The translations under genes and the position numbers were made by a program. Shown here one piece after another: positions 43,336-51,108 of a stretch of 51,108 nt of DNA. The stretch is taken from the NCBI GenBank assembly GCA_025356655.1, contig JANXRW010000014.1, positions 1-51,108 of the forward strand. Direction: 5' to 3'. The notes beneath the pieces were generated by a model. That model was not told where the DNA came from. It searched no databases and saw only the letters and a program-made list of their open reading frames with translations. The stretch comes from Betaproteobacteria bacterium (GTDB taxonomy: Bacteria; Pseudomonadota; Gammaproteobacteria; Burkholderiales; SHXO01). Numbering within the stretch: the stretch's first letter is position 1; each line of letters begins with the position of its first letter.

Positions 43336-44165
43336 ACGCCCCGGCTCCCGGGTGGGACGCGCGGCTGGACCTGGGTTTCCGCCGCACGGCGGAGCGCACT
43401 TGGCTCGCTCGGCGGAGCCACACCGGACCCCTGCGACTACAGCGACCGCTTTATCCAGAGGGCGCCTCGGTATGCCATGCCATCTTGCTGCATCCGGCGG
43501 GCGGTCTGGTGGGTGGGGACGCGCTGGCGATCTCGGTGGAGTTGGAAGCCGGCGCACAGGCGCTGATCACCACACCAGGCGCCACCAAGTGGTACCGCTC
43601 TGCGGGCGCACAGGCCAGCCAGGTGCAGGATCTGCGGGTTGCCGCCGGTGGCCTGTTGGAGTGGTTGCCGCAGGAAGCGATTCTCTTCCAGGGTACGCGG
43701 GCCCGGCAGCACACACGGGTAGACTTGGAAGCCGGCGGGCGTTTCGCCGGCTGGGAAATTCTGCAGTTCGGTCGCCCCGCCAGCGGTGAGGGGTTCGCCC
43801 AGGGGAGCCTCGACCTGCGCACGGAGATCTTCCTCGCAGGGCGGCCTATCTGGCATGAGGCGGCCTTACTCGACGGCGGCGGGCGCTGGCTCACCTCCCG
43901 GGCGGGGCTGGCCGGCGCGAGCGTGACAGCGACTTTTTGGGTCGCGGGAGCACCCGCGGGCGACGCGGTGGTGGATCGCCTCCGGGAACTCGTCGCGGGC
44001 GGGCCGGGACAGGTCGCAGTGACGCGGCTACCCGGGCTGGTGGTATTGCGCTACCTGGGGAATTCGGCGCAAGAGGCCAAGGCGAGATTGTGGACTGCCT
44101 GGGCTTGGCTGCGCAGCGAGATTGCGGGCCGGGTAGGCGGCATGCCCAGGATCTGGGCAACCTGA
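43332..44165 (+). CDS. ureD: Urease accessory protein UreD
   Basis: A 277-residue chaperone that joins UreF and UreG on apo-urease and helps deliver nickel. Conserved segments are [43 protein letters not shown] and [14 protein letters not shown]. It starts in the urtE stop and ends 50 bp before ureA. The position of ureD ahead of ureABC is common in proteobacteria. Confidence 0.95.
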   Translation: MNAPAPGWDARLDLGFRRTAERTWLARRSHTGPLRLQRPLYPEGASVCHAILLHPAGGLVGGDALAISVELEAGAQALITTPGATKWYRSAGAQASQVQDLRVAAGGLLEWLPQEAILFQGTRARQHTRVDLEAGGRFAGWEILQFGRPASGEGFAQGSLDLRTEIFLAGRPIWHEAALLDGGGRWLTSRAGLAGASVTATFWVAGAPAGDAVVDRLRELVAGGPGQVAVTRLPGLVVLRYLGNSAQEAKARLWTAWAWLRSEIAGRVGGMPRIWAT

Positions 44166-44215
44166 GGCGTGCGTGTCAACTGCGGGGCGTGCGAACACCC
44201 GCCGGAGGAGAGGCA

Positions 44216-44518
<303 letters not shown>

Positions 44519-44543
44519 ACCAGGCACTGAGGAGACCCTCAAA

Positions 44544-44849
44544 GTGATTCCAGGCGAGTACGCGGTAGTCGACGGCGATATTGAACTCAACGTGGGGCGG
44601 GCCACGCGGCTGATCGAGGTGGCTAATACAGGAGACCGGCCGGTCCAGGTGGGGTCCCATTACCATTTCTACGAAGTCAATGACGCGCTGCATTTCGACC
44701 GTGCGGGCGCACGCGGGTGTCGGCTCAACATCGCGGCGGGCACCGCCGTTCGCTTCGAGCCGGGGCAGATCCGCACGGTGGAACTGGTGGAGTTAGCGGG
44801 TGATCGCATCGTTTACGGCTTCCTTGGCCGTGTCATGGGGAGGCTCTGA
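44544..44849 (+). CDS. ureB: Urease beta subunit
   Basis: A 101-residue structural subunit. It starts at GTG (44544) with GAGGAGA upstream, reading [19 protein letters not shown], and contains the family segment [18 protein letters not shown]. The stop overlaps the ureC start by one base. Confidence 0.97.
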   Translation: MIPGEYAVVDGDIELNVGRATRLIEVANTGDRPVQVGSHYHFYEVNDALHFDRAGARGCRLNIAAGTAVRFEPGQIRTVELVELAGDRIVYGFLGRVMGRL

Positions 44850-46555
44850 TGGCACTGCGCATCGCGCGCTCGGCATACGCCGAGATGTTCGGTCCGACCA
44901 CCGGGGATCGCGTCCGTCTGGCCGACACGGACCTTTGGATCGAGGTGGAGAGGGACTTCACCACCTATGGCGAGGAGGTGAAATTCGGCGGCGGCAAGGT
45001 CATCCGCGACGGTATGGGGCAGAGCCAGCGCGTCGCCGCGGAAGTCGTGGACACCGTCATCACGAACGCGCTCATCGTGGACCACTGGGGCATCGTTAAG
45101 GCCGACGTCGGCATCAAGAACGGCCGCATTAGCGGTGTGGGCAAGGCAGGCAACCCCGACATTCAGCCGGCGGTCACCATCGTCATCGGTGCTTCCACGG
45201 AGGTGATCGCCGGTGAGGGTCTGATCCTCACCCCGGGGGGGCTCGACACCCATATCCATTTCATCTGCCCGCAGCAGATCGAGGAGGCGCTCAACTCCGG
45301 CATCACCACGATGATCGGCGGCGGCACCGGACCGGCCACCGGCACCAACGCCACCACCTGCACGCCTGGACCCTGGCACATCGCGCGTATGTTGGAGGCG
45401 GCCGAATCCTTCCCCATGAACCTGGGTTTCCTGGGTAAGGGCAATGCCAGCCTGCCCGGTGTCCTCGAGGAGCAGGTGCGCGCGGGTGCCATTGGCCTCA
45501 AGCTGCACGAGGATTGGGGCACCACGCCCGCGGCCATCGACAACTGCCTCACCGTGGCCGATGCCATGGATGTGCAGGTGGCAATTCATACGGACACGCT
45601 CAATGAGTCGGGCTTCGTGGAGACCTCGTTGGCGGCCTTCAAGGGCCGTACTATCCACACCTTCCATACGGAAGGTGCGGGCGGCGGGCACGCCCCCGAC
45701 ATCATCAAGGCCTGTGGTGAGTTGAACGTCCTGCCCTCGTCGACCAACCCCACCCGGCCCTACACGGTGAACACGGTCGACGAGCACCTGGATATGTTGA
45801 TGGTTTGCCATCATTTGGATCCCTCCATTGCCGAGGACATCGCCTTCGCCGAGAGCCGCATCCGGCGCGAGACCATTGCGGCGGAGGATATCCTCCAGGA
45901 CCTGGGCGCCTTCAGCATGATGTCCAGCGATAGTCAGGCCATGGGACGCGTGGGCGAGGTCATCCTGCGCACTTGGCAGACGGCGCACAAGATGCGCTCG
46001 CAACGGGGCTCGCTCCCGGGCGATGGTCCTGGTAATGACAACTTCCGGGTCAAGCGCTACATCGCCAAGTACACCATCAATCCAGCGCTGACCCACGGGG
46101 TCGCCTCCGAGGTGGGCTCCATCGAAGTGGGCAAGCTGGCTGACTTGGTGCTCTGGCGCCCCGGCTTCTTTGGCGTGAAGCCCTCCCTGGTTCTGAAGGG
46201 GGGCATGATCGCCGCGGCCGCCATGGGCGATCCGAACGCGTCCATTCCGACGCCGCAGCCCGTGCATTTCCGGCCCATGTTCGGGTCCTTCGACGCGGCC
46301 TGCAAGGCCACCTCGGTGAGTTTCGTCTCCGCTGCGGCGCTAGGCCTGGGCATTGGCGAGCGGCTCGGTCTGCGCAAGCGTCTGGTGGCCGTGGGCAACA
46401 CGCGCAACCTCACGAAGCGCGATCTCATTCATAACGATGCGCTGCCGCATATGGAGGTCGACTCGCAGACCTACGAGGTTCGTGCCGACGGTGAACTGCT
46501 GGTGTGCGAACCTGCCCGGGTGCTGCCTATGGCGCAGCGCTACTTCCTCTTCTGA
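44849..46555 (+). CDS. ureC: Urease alpha subunit, nickel catalytic
   Basis: A 568-residue amidohydrolase that hydrolyses urea to ammonia and carbamate. Nickel ligands visible are His135 and His137 (THIHF), the lysine that becomes carbamylated, Lys218 ([11 protein letters not shown]), His247 (AIHTDT) and His273 (HTFHTEG), with the aspartate in [11 protein letters not shown]. The mobile-flap segment [14 protein letters not shown] with its cysteine is intact. The length is standard. It overlaps both ureB and ureE by one base. Confidence 0.98.
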   Translation: MALRIARSAYAEMFGPTTGDRVRLADTDLWIEVERDFTTYGEEVKFGGGKVIRDGMGQSQRVAAEVVDTVITNALIVDHWGIVKADVGIKNGRISGVGKAGNPDIQPAVTIVIGASTEVIAGEGLILTPGGLDTHIHFICPQQIEEALNSGITTMIGGGTGPATGTNATTCTPGPWHIARMLEAAESFPMNLGFLGKGNASLPGVLEEQVRAGAIGLKLHEDWGTTPAAIDNCLTVADAMDVQVAIHTDTLNESGFVETSLAAFKGRTIHTFHTEGAGGGHAPDIIKACGELNVLPSSTNPTRPYTVNTVDEHLDMLMVCHHLDPSIAEDIAFAESRIRRETIAAEDILQDLGAFSMMSSDSQAMGRVGEVILRTWQTAHKMRSQRGSLPGDGPGNDNFRVKRYIAKYTINPALTHGVASEVGSIEVGKLADLVLWRPGFFGVKPSLVLKGGMIAAAAMGDPNASIPTPQPVHFRPMFGSFDAACKATSVSFVSAAALGLGIGERLGLRKRLVAVGNTRNLTKRDLIHNDALPHMEVDSQTYEVRADGELLVCEPARVLPMAQRYFLF

Positions 46556-46998
46556 TGCTGCTCATCACCGGCCGGTGCAGGCCGTGCGACCATTGGGACG
46601 AGGAACTGGTCTTACCCTTCGAGCGTCGCCAGAAGACGCGGCTGCGCACCCGCCTTAGTTCGGGCGAGGAGGTGGGGATCTTTTTGGCGCGAGGCGAGGT
46701 CCTGCGTGATGGCGATTTGCTGCAGGGCGAAGACGGACGCGTCGTCCGGGTGCGCGCCGCGGCGGAGTCGCTCGTCGAGGCCAGGGCTAGCGGGCCGGCG
46801 CACTTGGCCCGGCTCGCCTACCACCTGGGCAACCGCCACGTCACTGTCCAGGTGGGCGAGCAGTGGGTCCGGCTGGAGGCCGACGCGGTACTCGAACAGA
46901 TGCTGCTTGCACAGGAAGCACAATTGGTGTACCTCCTGGCGCCCTTCGAGCCGGAGGCGGGTGCCTTTGGCGGCCACGCTCACGCAGGCGCGCCGTGA
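46555..46998 (+). CDS. ureE: Urease nickel metallochaperone UreE
   Basis: A 147-residue nickel-binding protein that brings Ni to the UreDFG complex. The central LARLAYHLGNRHVTVQV carries the conserved dimer-interface histidine. The C-terminus is short, with only two histidines (GGHAHAGAP), unlike the long histidine tails of some homologues. It begins in the ureC stop and ends in the ureF start. Confidence 0.93.
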   Translation: MLLITGRCRPCDHWDEELVLPFERRQKTRLRTRLSSGEEVGIFLARGEVLRDGDLLQGEDGRVVRVRAAAESLVEARASGPAHLARLAYHLGNRHVTVQVGEQWVRLEADAVLEQMLLAQEAQLVYLLAPFEPEAGAFGGHAHAGAP

Positions 46999-47684
46999 GT
47001 GCACTCGATCCGGGCGCCCTCTCGCGCCTGCTGCGCCTGTGCAGCCCCACGCTGCCAGTGGGGGGGTATAGTTACTCGCAGGGCTTGGAATACGCCACGG
47101 ACCAGGGGTGGGTGCAGGATGAGGCGAGCGCGCTCGCCTGGATCACCGACGTGCGGGAATTCTCTGTGGCGGCGTTCGAGGCGCCGCTGCTCAACGCCTG
47201 CCTACAGGCCTGGGCGGCCGGTAACAGTGATGCGCTGGGCGAACTCAACGCGCGCTTCCTGGCTTCTCGTGAGTGCGCTGAATTCCACGCCGAGACGCTG
47301 CAGATGGGCTACAGCCTGCGTCGCGTGCCGGGAGACAACGAGGACGCGCGCGAAGGCCTCGAGGCGGTGCTCGCAGGCATCGAGCAGCCCAGCTATCCGC
47401 TGCTGTGGAGCCACGCGGCTTGGCGCGCGGGCATCGGGCCCGAGCCGGCGCTCACCGGGTACCTCTGGGCGTGGACGGAGAATCAGGTGCTGGGCGCAAT
47501 CAAGTTGGTACCCTTAGGCCAATCGGCCGGGCAGCGCATGCTCGCGCGCCTGAACGACGGGGTCGCCGACCTCGTAGAGGGCGCCTTGCGCCGCCGCGTG
47601 ACACACTGGTGCAATTTTGCGCCGGGGCTCGCCATGGCCGGGGCACTGCACGAGACCCAATACAGCCGCCTGTTTCGATCCTGA
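46995..47684 (+). CDS. ureF: Urease accessory protein UreF
   Basis: A 229-residue helical protein that acts with UreD and UreG in urease activation. Motifs: [37 protein letters not shown] and [18 protein letters not shown]. It starts at GTG 46995, overlapping the ureE stop (GTGA); the sequence from [13 protein letters not shown] aligns with family N-termini. A ribosome-binding site is not obvious, in line with translational coupling. Confidence 0.94.
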   Translation: MSALDPGALSRLLRLCSPTLPVGGYSYSQGLEYATDQGWVQDEASALAWITDVREFSVAAFEAPLLNACLQAWAAGNSDALGELNARFLASRECAEFHAETLQMGYSLRRVPGDNEDAREGLEAVLAGIEQPSYPLLWSHAAWRAGIGPEPALTGYLWAWTENQVLGAIKLVPLGQSAGQRMLARLNDGVADLVEGALRRRVTHWCNFAPGLAMAGALHETQYSRLFRS

Positions 47685-47695
47685 AGGAGTCATCC

Positions 47696-48331
47696 ATGCA
47701 ATCTCAACCCCTGCGCGTCGGTATCGGCGGCCCCGTGGGTTCCGGTAAGACGGCGCTCACCCTGGCTCTGTGCCTGGCCTTGCGCGATCGCTTCAACATC
47801 GCCGTGGTGACCAACGACATCTACACCAAGGAAGATGCTCAGTTCCTCGTGCGTAACGAGGCGCTCGTACCCGATCGGATCATCGGGGTGGAAACCGGCG
47901 GATGCCCACATACGGCGATCCGCGAGGACGCATCCATGAACCTGGAGGCTTGCGCCCGGCTGATGGAGCGCTTCCCGGGTCTAGATCTCATTCTGGTAGA
48001 GAGCGGGGGAGACAATCTTGCGGCGACTTTCAGCCCCGAACTCTCGGACTTGACGCTCTACGTGATCGACGTGTCGGCGGGCGACAAGATCCCCCGAAAG
48101 GGTGGTCCCGGGATCACGCGCTCGGACCTCTTGCTCATCAACAAGATCGACCTCGCCCCCATGGTGGGCGCCTCGCTCGAGGTCATGGATCGCGACGCGC
48201 GCAAGATGCGCGGCGACCGCCCATTCTTTTTCAGTAACCTCAAGACCGGTCAGGGACTGCCAGAAATCGTCGCCTTCATCGAGCGCCAAGGGATGTTGGG
48301 CGCCGCGGGCAAGGCGGTCGCAGCGGGCTAG
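47696..48331 (+). CDS. ureG: Urease accessory GTPase UreG
   Basis: A 211-residue SIMIBI GTPase that powers nickel insertion. P-loop [11 protein letters not shown]; metal-binding Cys-Pro-His in [27 protein letters not shown]; and the guanine-specificity motif NKIDL. GAAGGAG lies seven bases before the ATG. It is the last gene of the urea block; a terminator is found 140 bp downstream. Confidence 0.97.
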   Translation: MQSQPLRVGIGGPVGSGKTALTLALCLALRDRFNIAVVTNDIYTKEDAQFLVRNEALVPDRIIGVETGGCPHTAIREDASMNLEACARLMERFPGLDLILVESGGDNLAATFSPELSDLTLYVIDVSAGDKIPRKGGPGITRSDLLLINKIDLAPMVGASLEVMDRDARKMRGDRPFFFSNLKTGQGLPEIVAFIERQGMLGAAGKAVAAG

Positions 48332-48352
48332 CTGGCAGGCCCGTCCGAGTAC

Positions 48353-48367
48353 TGGCACACCCTTTGC
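48353..48367 (+). promoter_or_regulatory. Sigma-54 promoter downstream of ureG
   Basis: TGGCACACCCTTTGC fits the consensus TGGCAC-N5-TTGC exactly, with GG (48354-48355) and GC (48366-48367) offset by 12 bp. Transcription would start near 48379. The next gene on this strand begins only at 48613, after an intrinsic terminator, so the product may be a small RNA. Confidence 0.75.
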
Positions 48368-48378
48368 GTTGCTCTGTT

Positions 48379-48507
48379 CGGAGCTGTTGGTCGGGCAGGA
48401 CGGGAAGCAACTTCCCAGGGCATCGTACTTCGCGTTCCATCCGGCCACGGCTTTACGATGTCTGCCAGGGTTAGCCCGCGGCACCCCAAGGCGCCGTGGG
48501 TCTTTTT
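48379..48507 (+). ncRNA. Candidate sigma-54-dependent small RNA
   Basis: A transcript from the sigma-54 promoter to the terminator would be about 130 nt. It contains a tight hairpin GGGAAG-CAA-CTTCCC (48402-48416) and ends in a terminator with a U-run. No open frame with a ribosome-binding site is seen. The logic resembles sigma-54/NtrC-driven sRNAs such as NrsZ of Pseudomonas, but no sequence similarity is claimed. Confidence 0.45.
48475..48507 (+). terminator. Intrinsic terminator after ureG / candidate sRNA
   Basis: Arms CCCGCGGC (48475-48482) and GCCGTGGG (48493-48500) form an eight-base-pair stem with one G-U pair, followed at once by TCTTTTT. It can end transcripts from the urease block and from the sigma-54 promoter at 48353. 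Confidence 0.75.
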
Positions 48508-48612
48508 ACGCCCTCACGGCAACGCCACGCCGGTTGCCCGGCGCCGCGTGCCACCGACACGGGCGGCTTGCGGTACACTGCGGCGCTGAACCATCGTTGA
48601 CCGAGGAATCCC

Positions 48613-49101
48613 ATGCACACACTCCGCCTTGCCGCGCTAGCACTGGCTTCCGGCCTCACTCTCCTGCCGCTGGCTTCGAATGCGCAGACCGCAGCCGACG
48701 AGAAGGGCTTCACCGTACTGCATCTCGGACAGGAAGTCTGGAGTGACTATCCCGGTATCGAGGGCATCAAGATCATGGTGGTGGAGGGCAATCCCAAGCT
48801 GGCTGGGCCGTACGTGATCCGCGTCAAGTTCGCGCCGGGGACGATGAGCATGCCGCACTATCACCCTGAGGATCGCTTGGTGACCGTGCTCAAGGGGACT
48901 TGGTGGAGCGGCCGGGGCAAGACCTTCCAGCCCAGCGGGACAGAGCCAATGCAGCCGGGGAGTTTCATGAAGCACCCCTCCCGCGAGGTCCACTACGACG
49001 GGGCAAAGGACGAGGAAGTAATCCTGCAGATCGCCGGCATGGGGCCCAGCGGTACGGTGTTCCTGAAACCCGATGCGCCGCACGTCGGCAGCTCGCGCTA
49101 G
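48613..49101 (+). CDS. Exported cupin-domain protein
   Basis: A 162-residue protein with a signal peptide (cleavage after about ...ASNAQ) and one cupin barrel. The metal-binding cupin motif is seen in MPHYHPEDRLVTVLKG, and the second motif around PGSFMKHPSREVHYDGAKDE. Cupins of this type often bind a divalent metal; the reaction is unknown. GAGGAA precedes the ATG. It is separated from ureG by a terminator. Confidence 0.85.
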   Translation: MHTLRLAALALASGLTLLPLASNAQTAADEKGFTVLHLGQEVWSDYPGIEGIKIMVVEGNPKLAGPYVIRVKFAPGTMSMPHYHPEDRLVTVLKGTWWSGRGKTFQPSGTEPMQPGSFMKHPSREVHYDGAKDEEVILQIAGMGPSGTVFLKPDAPHVGSSR

Positions 49102-49187
49102 TCGCACGCTGCACTGAGCCTACCGCGGCGGGGTAGTGACCCTGCTGCGGCTTTTCCGTGATCCGCACCCAGGGAGAACCGCCGGCC

Positions 49188-50864
49188 GTGGTTTCGGACA
49201 TCGAGATCGCTCAACGGGCCCGCTTGAGGCCCATCGAGGAGCTGGCGCGTGAGCGCCTGGGCATCGAGGCCGAGTTCCTCGAGCCCTATGGGCGCTACAA
49301 GGCCAAGATCGATCCCGCCTACCTGCGCGGGTTGCCCGATCGGCCCGGTGCGAAGTTGGTGCTGGTCACCGCCATCAGTCCCACCCCCGCCGGCGAAGGG
49401 AAGACGACCACCACCGTTGGGCTCGGCGACGGGCTCAACCGCATCGGCGTACGTGCCGTGGTGTGCCTGCGCGAACCCAGCCTCGGCCCGGTATTCGGGC
49501 TAAAGGGAGGGGCAACGGGTGGAGGGCAGGCCCAGGTCGTGCCCATGGAGGACATCAATCTCCACTTCACGGGCGATTTCAGTGCGATCGCGCTGGCGCA
49601 CAACCTCCTCTCTGCCGTCTTGGACAACCACCTCCAGCAAGGCAACGAGTTGGGAATCGACCCCCGCGCCATCACCTGGCGGCGGGTGGTAGATATGAAC
49701 GACCGGGCCCTGCGCCAGATCGTGGTGGGCCTGGGCGGGGCCGCTCACGGGGTGCCTCGGGAGGACGGCTTCGACATCGTCGTGGCCTCCGAGGTGATGG
49801 CCATCTTCTGCCTCGCGGACTCGCTCGCAGACCTGCGCAGTCGTCTGGGGGAGATCATCGTTGGCTACACGCACGCGGGCTTGCCCGTGAAGGCTGCCGA
49901 CTTGGGCGTGCACGGTGCGATGGCGGCCTTGCTCAAGGATGCCGTCAAGCCCAACCTCGTGCAGACGCTGGAGGGAAACCCGGCACTGATCCACGGCGGG
50001 CCCTTCGCCAATATCGCCCACGGCTGCAACTCCTTGATTGCCACGCGGGCCGCTTTGAAACTCGGCGACTACGTGGTCACGGAGGCAGGCTTCGGCGCCG
50101 ACCTGGGCGCCGAGAAGTTCCTGGACATCAAGTGTCGCAAATCGGGGCTGCGTCCGGCCGCTGTTGTGGTTGTCGCCACGGTGCGGGCGCTGAAGTTTCA
50201 CGGCGGGGCGCATCTGGCCGAACTCGGACGGGAGGATCTGGCCGCCCTCGAGCGCGGCTTGCCCAACCTGGCGAGGCACGTGGAGAACCTGACCCTGGGC
50301 TTCGGCCTGCCGTGTGTTGTCGCGGTCAACCACTTCAGCCAAGACACCGGCGCAGAGCATGCCTTGCTACGCGATGCGCTCGCCGCCCTGGGCGTTCCCG
50401 TGGTGCTGGCCCGGCACTGGGCGCAGGGGGGGGCCGGAGCAGAGGATCTGGCGCGCGAGGTCGTCCGACTCTGCACGGGCGCTACTGCGCCGATGCGCTT
50501 TATCTACCGCGACGAGGACACGCTCTGGGACAAGGCTAACGCCGTAGCCACCCGTATCTACGGAGCCCTGGGCGTGAGTGCCGATGCCAAGGTACGGGCG
50601 GAATTGGAGCGACTGCAAGGCTTGGGATTCGGGCACTATCCCGTGTGCATCGCGAAGACACAGTATTCGTTCTCCACGGATCCGACCCTTCGGGGCGCCC
50701 CCATCGGTCACACGCTGAATATCCGCGAGGTACGCTTGTGCGCGGGGGCGCAATTCGTCGTGCTGGTCTGCGGTGATGTGATGACGATGCCGGGTCTTCC
50801 CAAGTCGCCGGCAGCATTGCGCATCGATGTGACCGCGGAGGGGCGGATCACCGGGCTGTTTTAA
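49188..50864 (+). CDS. fhs: Formate-tetrahydrofolate ligase
   Basis: A 558-residue ATP-dependent enzyme making 10-formyl-tetrahydrofolate from formate. The P-loop is [34 protein letters not shown] and FNIHFTGD-like [11 protein letters not shown] are present, as are [20 protein letters not shown] and [10 protein letters not shown]. The start is taken at GTG 49188 (with GGGAG upstream), giving [19 protein letters not shown], the normal N-terminus; a longer frame from GTG 49158 lacks a ribosome-binding site. The gene is monocistronic. Confidence 0.95.
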   Translation: MVSDIEIAQRARLRPIEELARERLGIEAEFLEPYGRYKAKIDPAYLRGLPDRPGAKLVLVTAISPTPAGEGKTTTTVGLGDGLNRIGVRAVVCLREPSLGPVFGLKGGATGGGQAQVVPMEDINLHFTGDFSAIALAHNLLSAVLDNHLQQGNELGIDPRAITWRRVVDMNDRALRQIVVGLGGAAHGVPREDGFDIVVASEVMAIFCLADSLADLRSRLGEIIVGYTHAGLPVKAADLGVHGAMAALLKDAVKPNLVQTLEGNPALIHGGPFANIAHGCNSLIATRAALKLGDYVVTEAGFGADLGAEKFLDIKCRKSGLRPAAVVVVATVRALKFHGGAHLAELGREDLAALERGLPNLARHVENLTLGFGLPCVVAVNHFSQDTGAEHALLRDALAALGVPVVLARHWAQGGAGAEDLAREVVRLCTGATAPMRFIYRDEDTLWDKANAVATRIYGALGVSADAKVRAELERLQGLGFGHYPVCIAKTQYSFSTDPTLRGAPIGHTLNIREVRLCAGAQFVVLVCGDVMTMPGLPKSPAALRIDVTAEGRITGLF

Positions 50865-51108
50865 GCCCTGCCGGGGCCCTCGGCGCCCCGCTGCCTGGGT
50901 TGGCCCGCACGATCACCGCGCCCTGGGGCAGAGTAGTGCACTGTTTCAGTGCGATCCTGCGAGCGGCACCTAGCCCGAGTTTGTCATCACGCTCCGTCAA
51001 CCCTAATTAAAGCAACAACGTAGAGCGTTATTGCCGTGCGTATGGCACTACATTTTTGCAGCTGCCCATCCGCTTGTCGCGACGGCCCGCGCGGGCGCGG
51101 TCAGACCA
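50865..51108. other. Gene-free right end
   Basis: No gene is seen. A GC-rich hairpin with arms CGGGGC (50872-50877) and GCCCCG (50885-50890) follows fhs by a few bases but lacks a T-run, so it is at best a weak terminator. The last ~100 bases are more AT-rich and may be the start of another intergenic region. Confidence 0.35.

Noticed and set aside
48450-48600. Small open frame starting ATG near 48458 inside the sRNA candidate
   Set aside because: It lacks a ribosome-binding site, crosses the terminator hairpin and has an arginine/proline-rich composition typical of non-coding GC-rich DNA.
51042-51060. TGGCAC followed by TTTTTGC near the right end as a sigma-54 promoter
   Set aside because: The GG and GC dinucleotides are 14 bp apart instead of 12, and no gene follows inside the window.

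Overview
The window looks like chromosomal DNA from a GC-rich gammaproteobacterium. The gene order mltD / gloB / SAM methyltransferase / rnhA / dnaQ is the arrangement known from Enterobacteria and relatives. gltX lies beside CCA-encoding tRNA-Ala, tRNA-Glu and tRNA-Val genes, the LexA box is of the CTGT-N8-ACAG type, and two PEP-CTERM exported proteins point to an environmental, exopolysaccharide-making lineage. No species is claimed.

Layout. 1-2260: tRNA-Glu, tRNA-Ala and gltX on the minus strand, then tRNA-Val on the plus strand. 2260-3740: a gene-poor stretch holding a broken Crp/Fnr-family regulator. 3741-6502: a cobalt-type nitrile hydratase operon (alpha, beta, accessory protein) followed by an NAPE-PLD-like metallo-beta-lactamase-fold hydrolase. 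6583-17907 (minus strand): a tightly packed six-gene operon that reads, in transcription order, PEP-CTERM protein, pksE, tebC, unbL, unbV, unbU. The last five are the conserved enediyne polyketide cassette. 18293-24182: folB, a DUF4124 protein, mltD, gloB, a methyltransferase, rnhA, dnaQ and two small exported proteins. 24219-26194: a discoidin-like PEP-CTERM protein and a PatB/MalY-type C-S lyase. 26303-35398: an SOS mutagenesis region, lexA-imuA-imuB in one cluster and dnaE2 about 3 kb away. Each unit carries an identical 18-bp LexA operator. A hydroxyisobutyrate-dehydrogenase-like gene, a CIA30 protein and a lactonase-family propeller lie between them. 35431-37160: a short inverted-repeat element and a decayed MscS channel with a cyclic-nucleotide-binding domain. 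37610-48331: a sigma-54 promoter and the complete urea uptake and hydrolysis block urtABCDE-ureDABCEFG. 48353-48507: a second sigma-54 promoter followed within about 155 bp by an intrinsic terminator with no convincing gene between them, a candidate small RNA. 48613-50864: an exported cupin and formate-tetrahydrofolate ligase.

How it fits together. The urea block is self-contained: an ABC transporter imports urea and a nickel urease with all accessory proteins hydrolyses it, and the sigma-54 promoter suggests nitrogen-limitation control. Nitrile hydratase could add another nitrogen route, but no amidase is visible here. The enediyne cassette is the most striking element. All catalytic motifs of the iterative PKS are present, yet no tailoring, resistance or regulatory genes accompany it in the window, and an exported PEP-CTERM protein with a 16-glycine tract leads the operon. 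The LexA/ImuA/ImuB/DnaE2 set forms a complete DNA-damage-induced translesion system.
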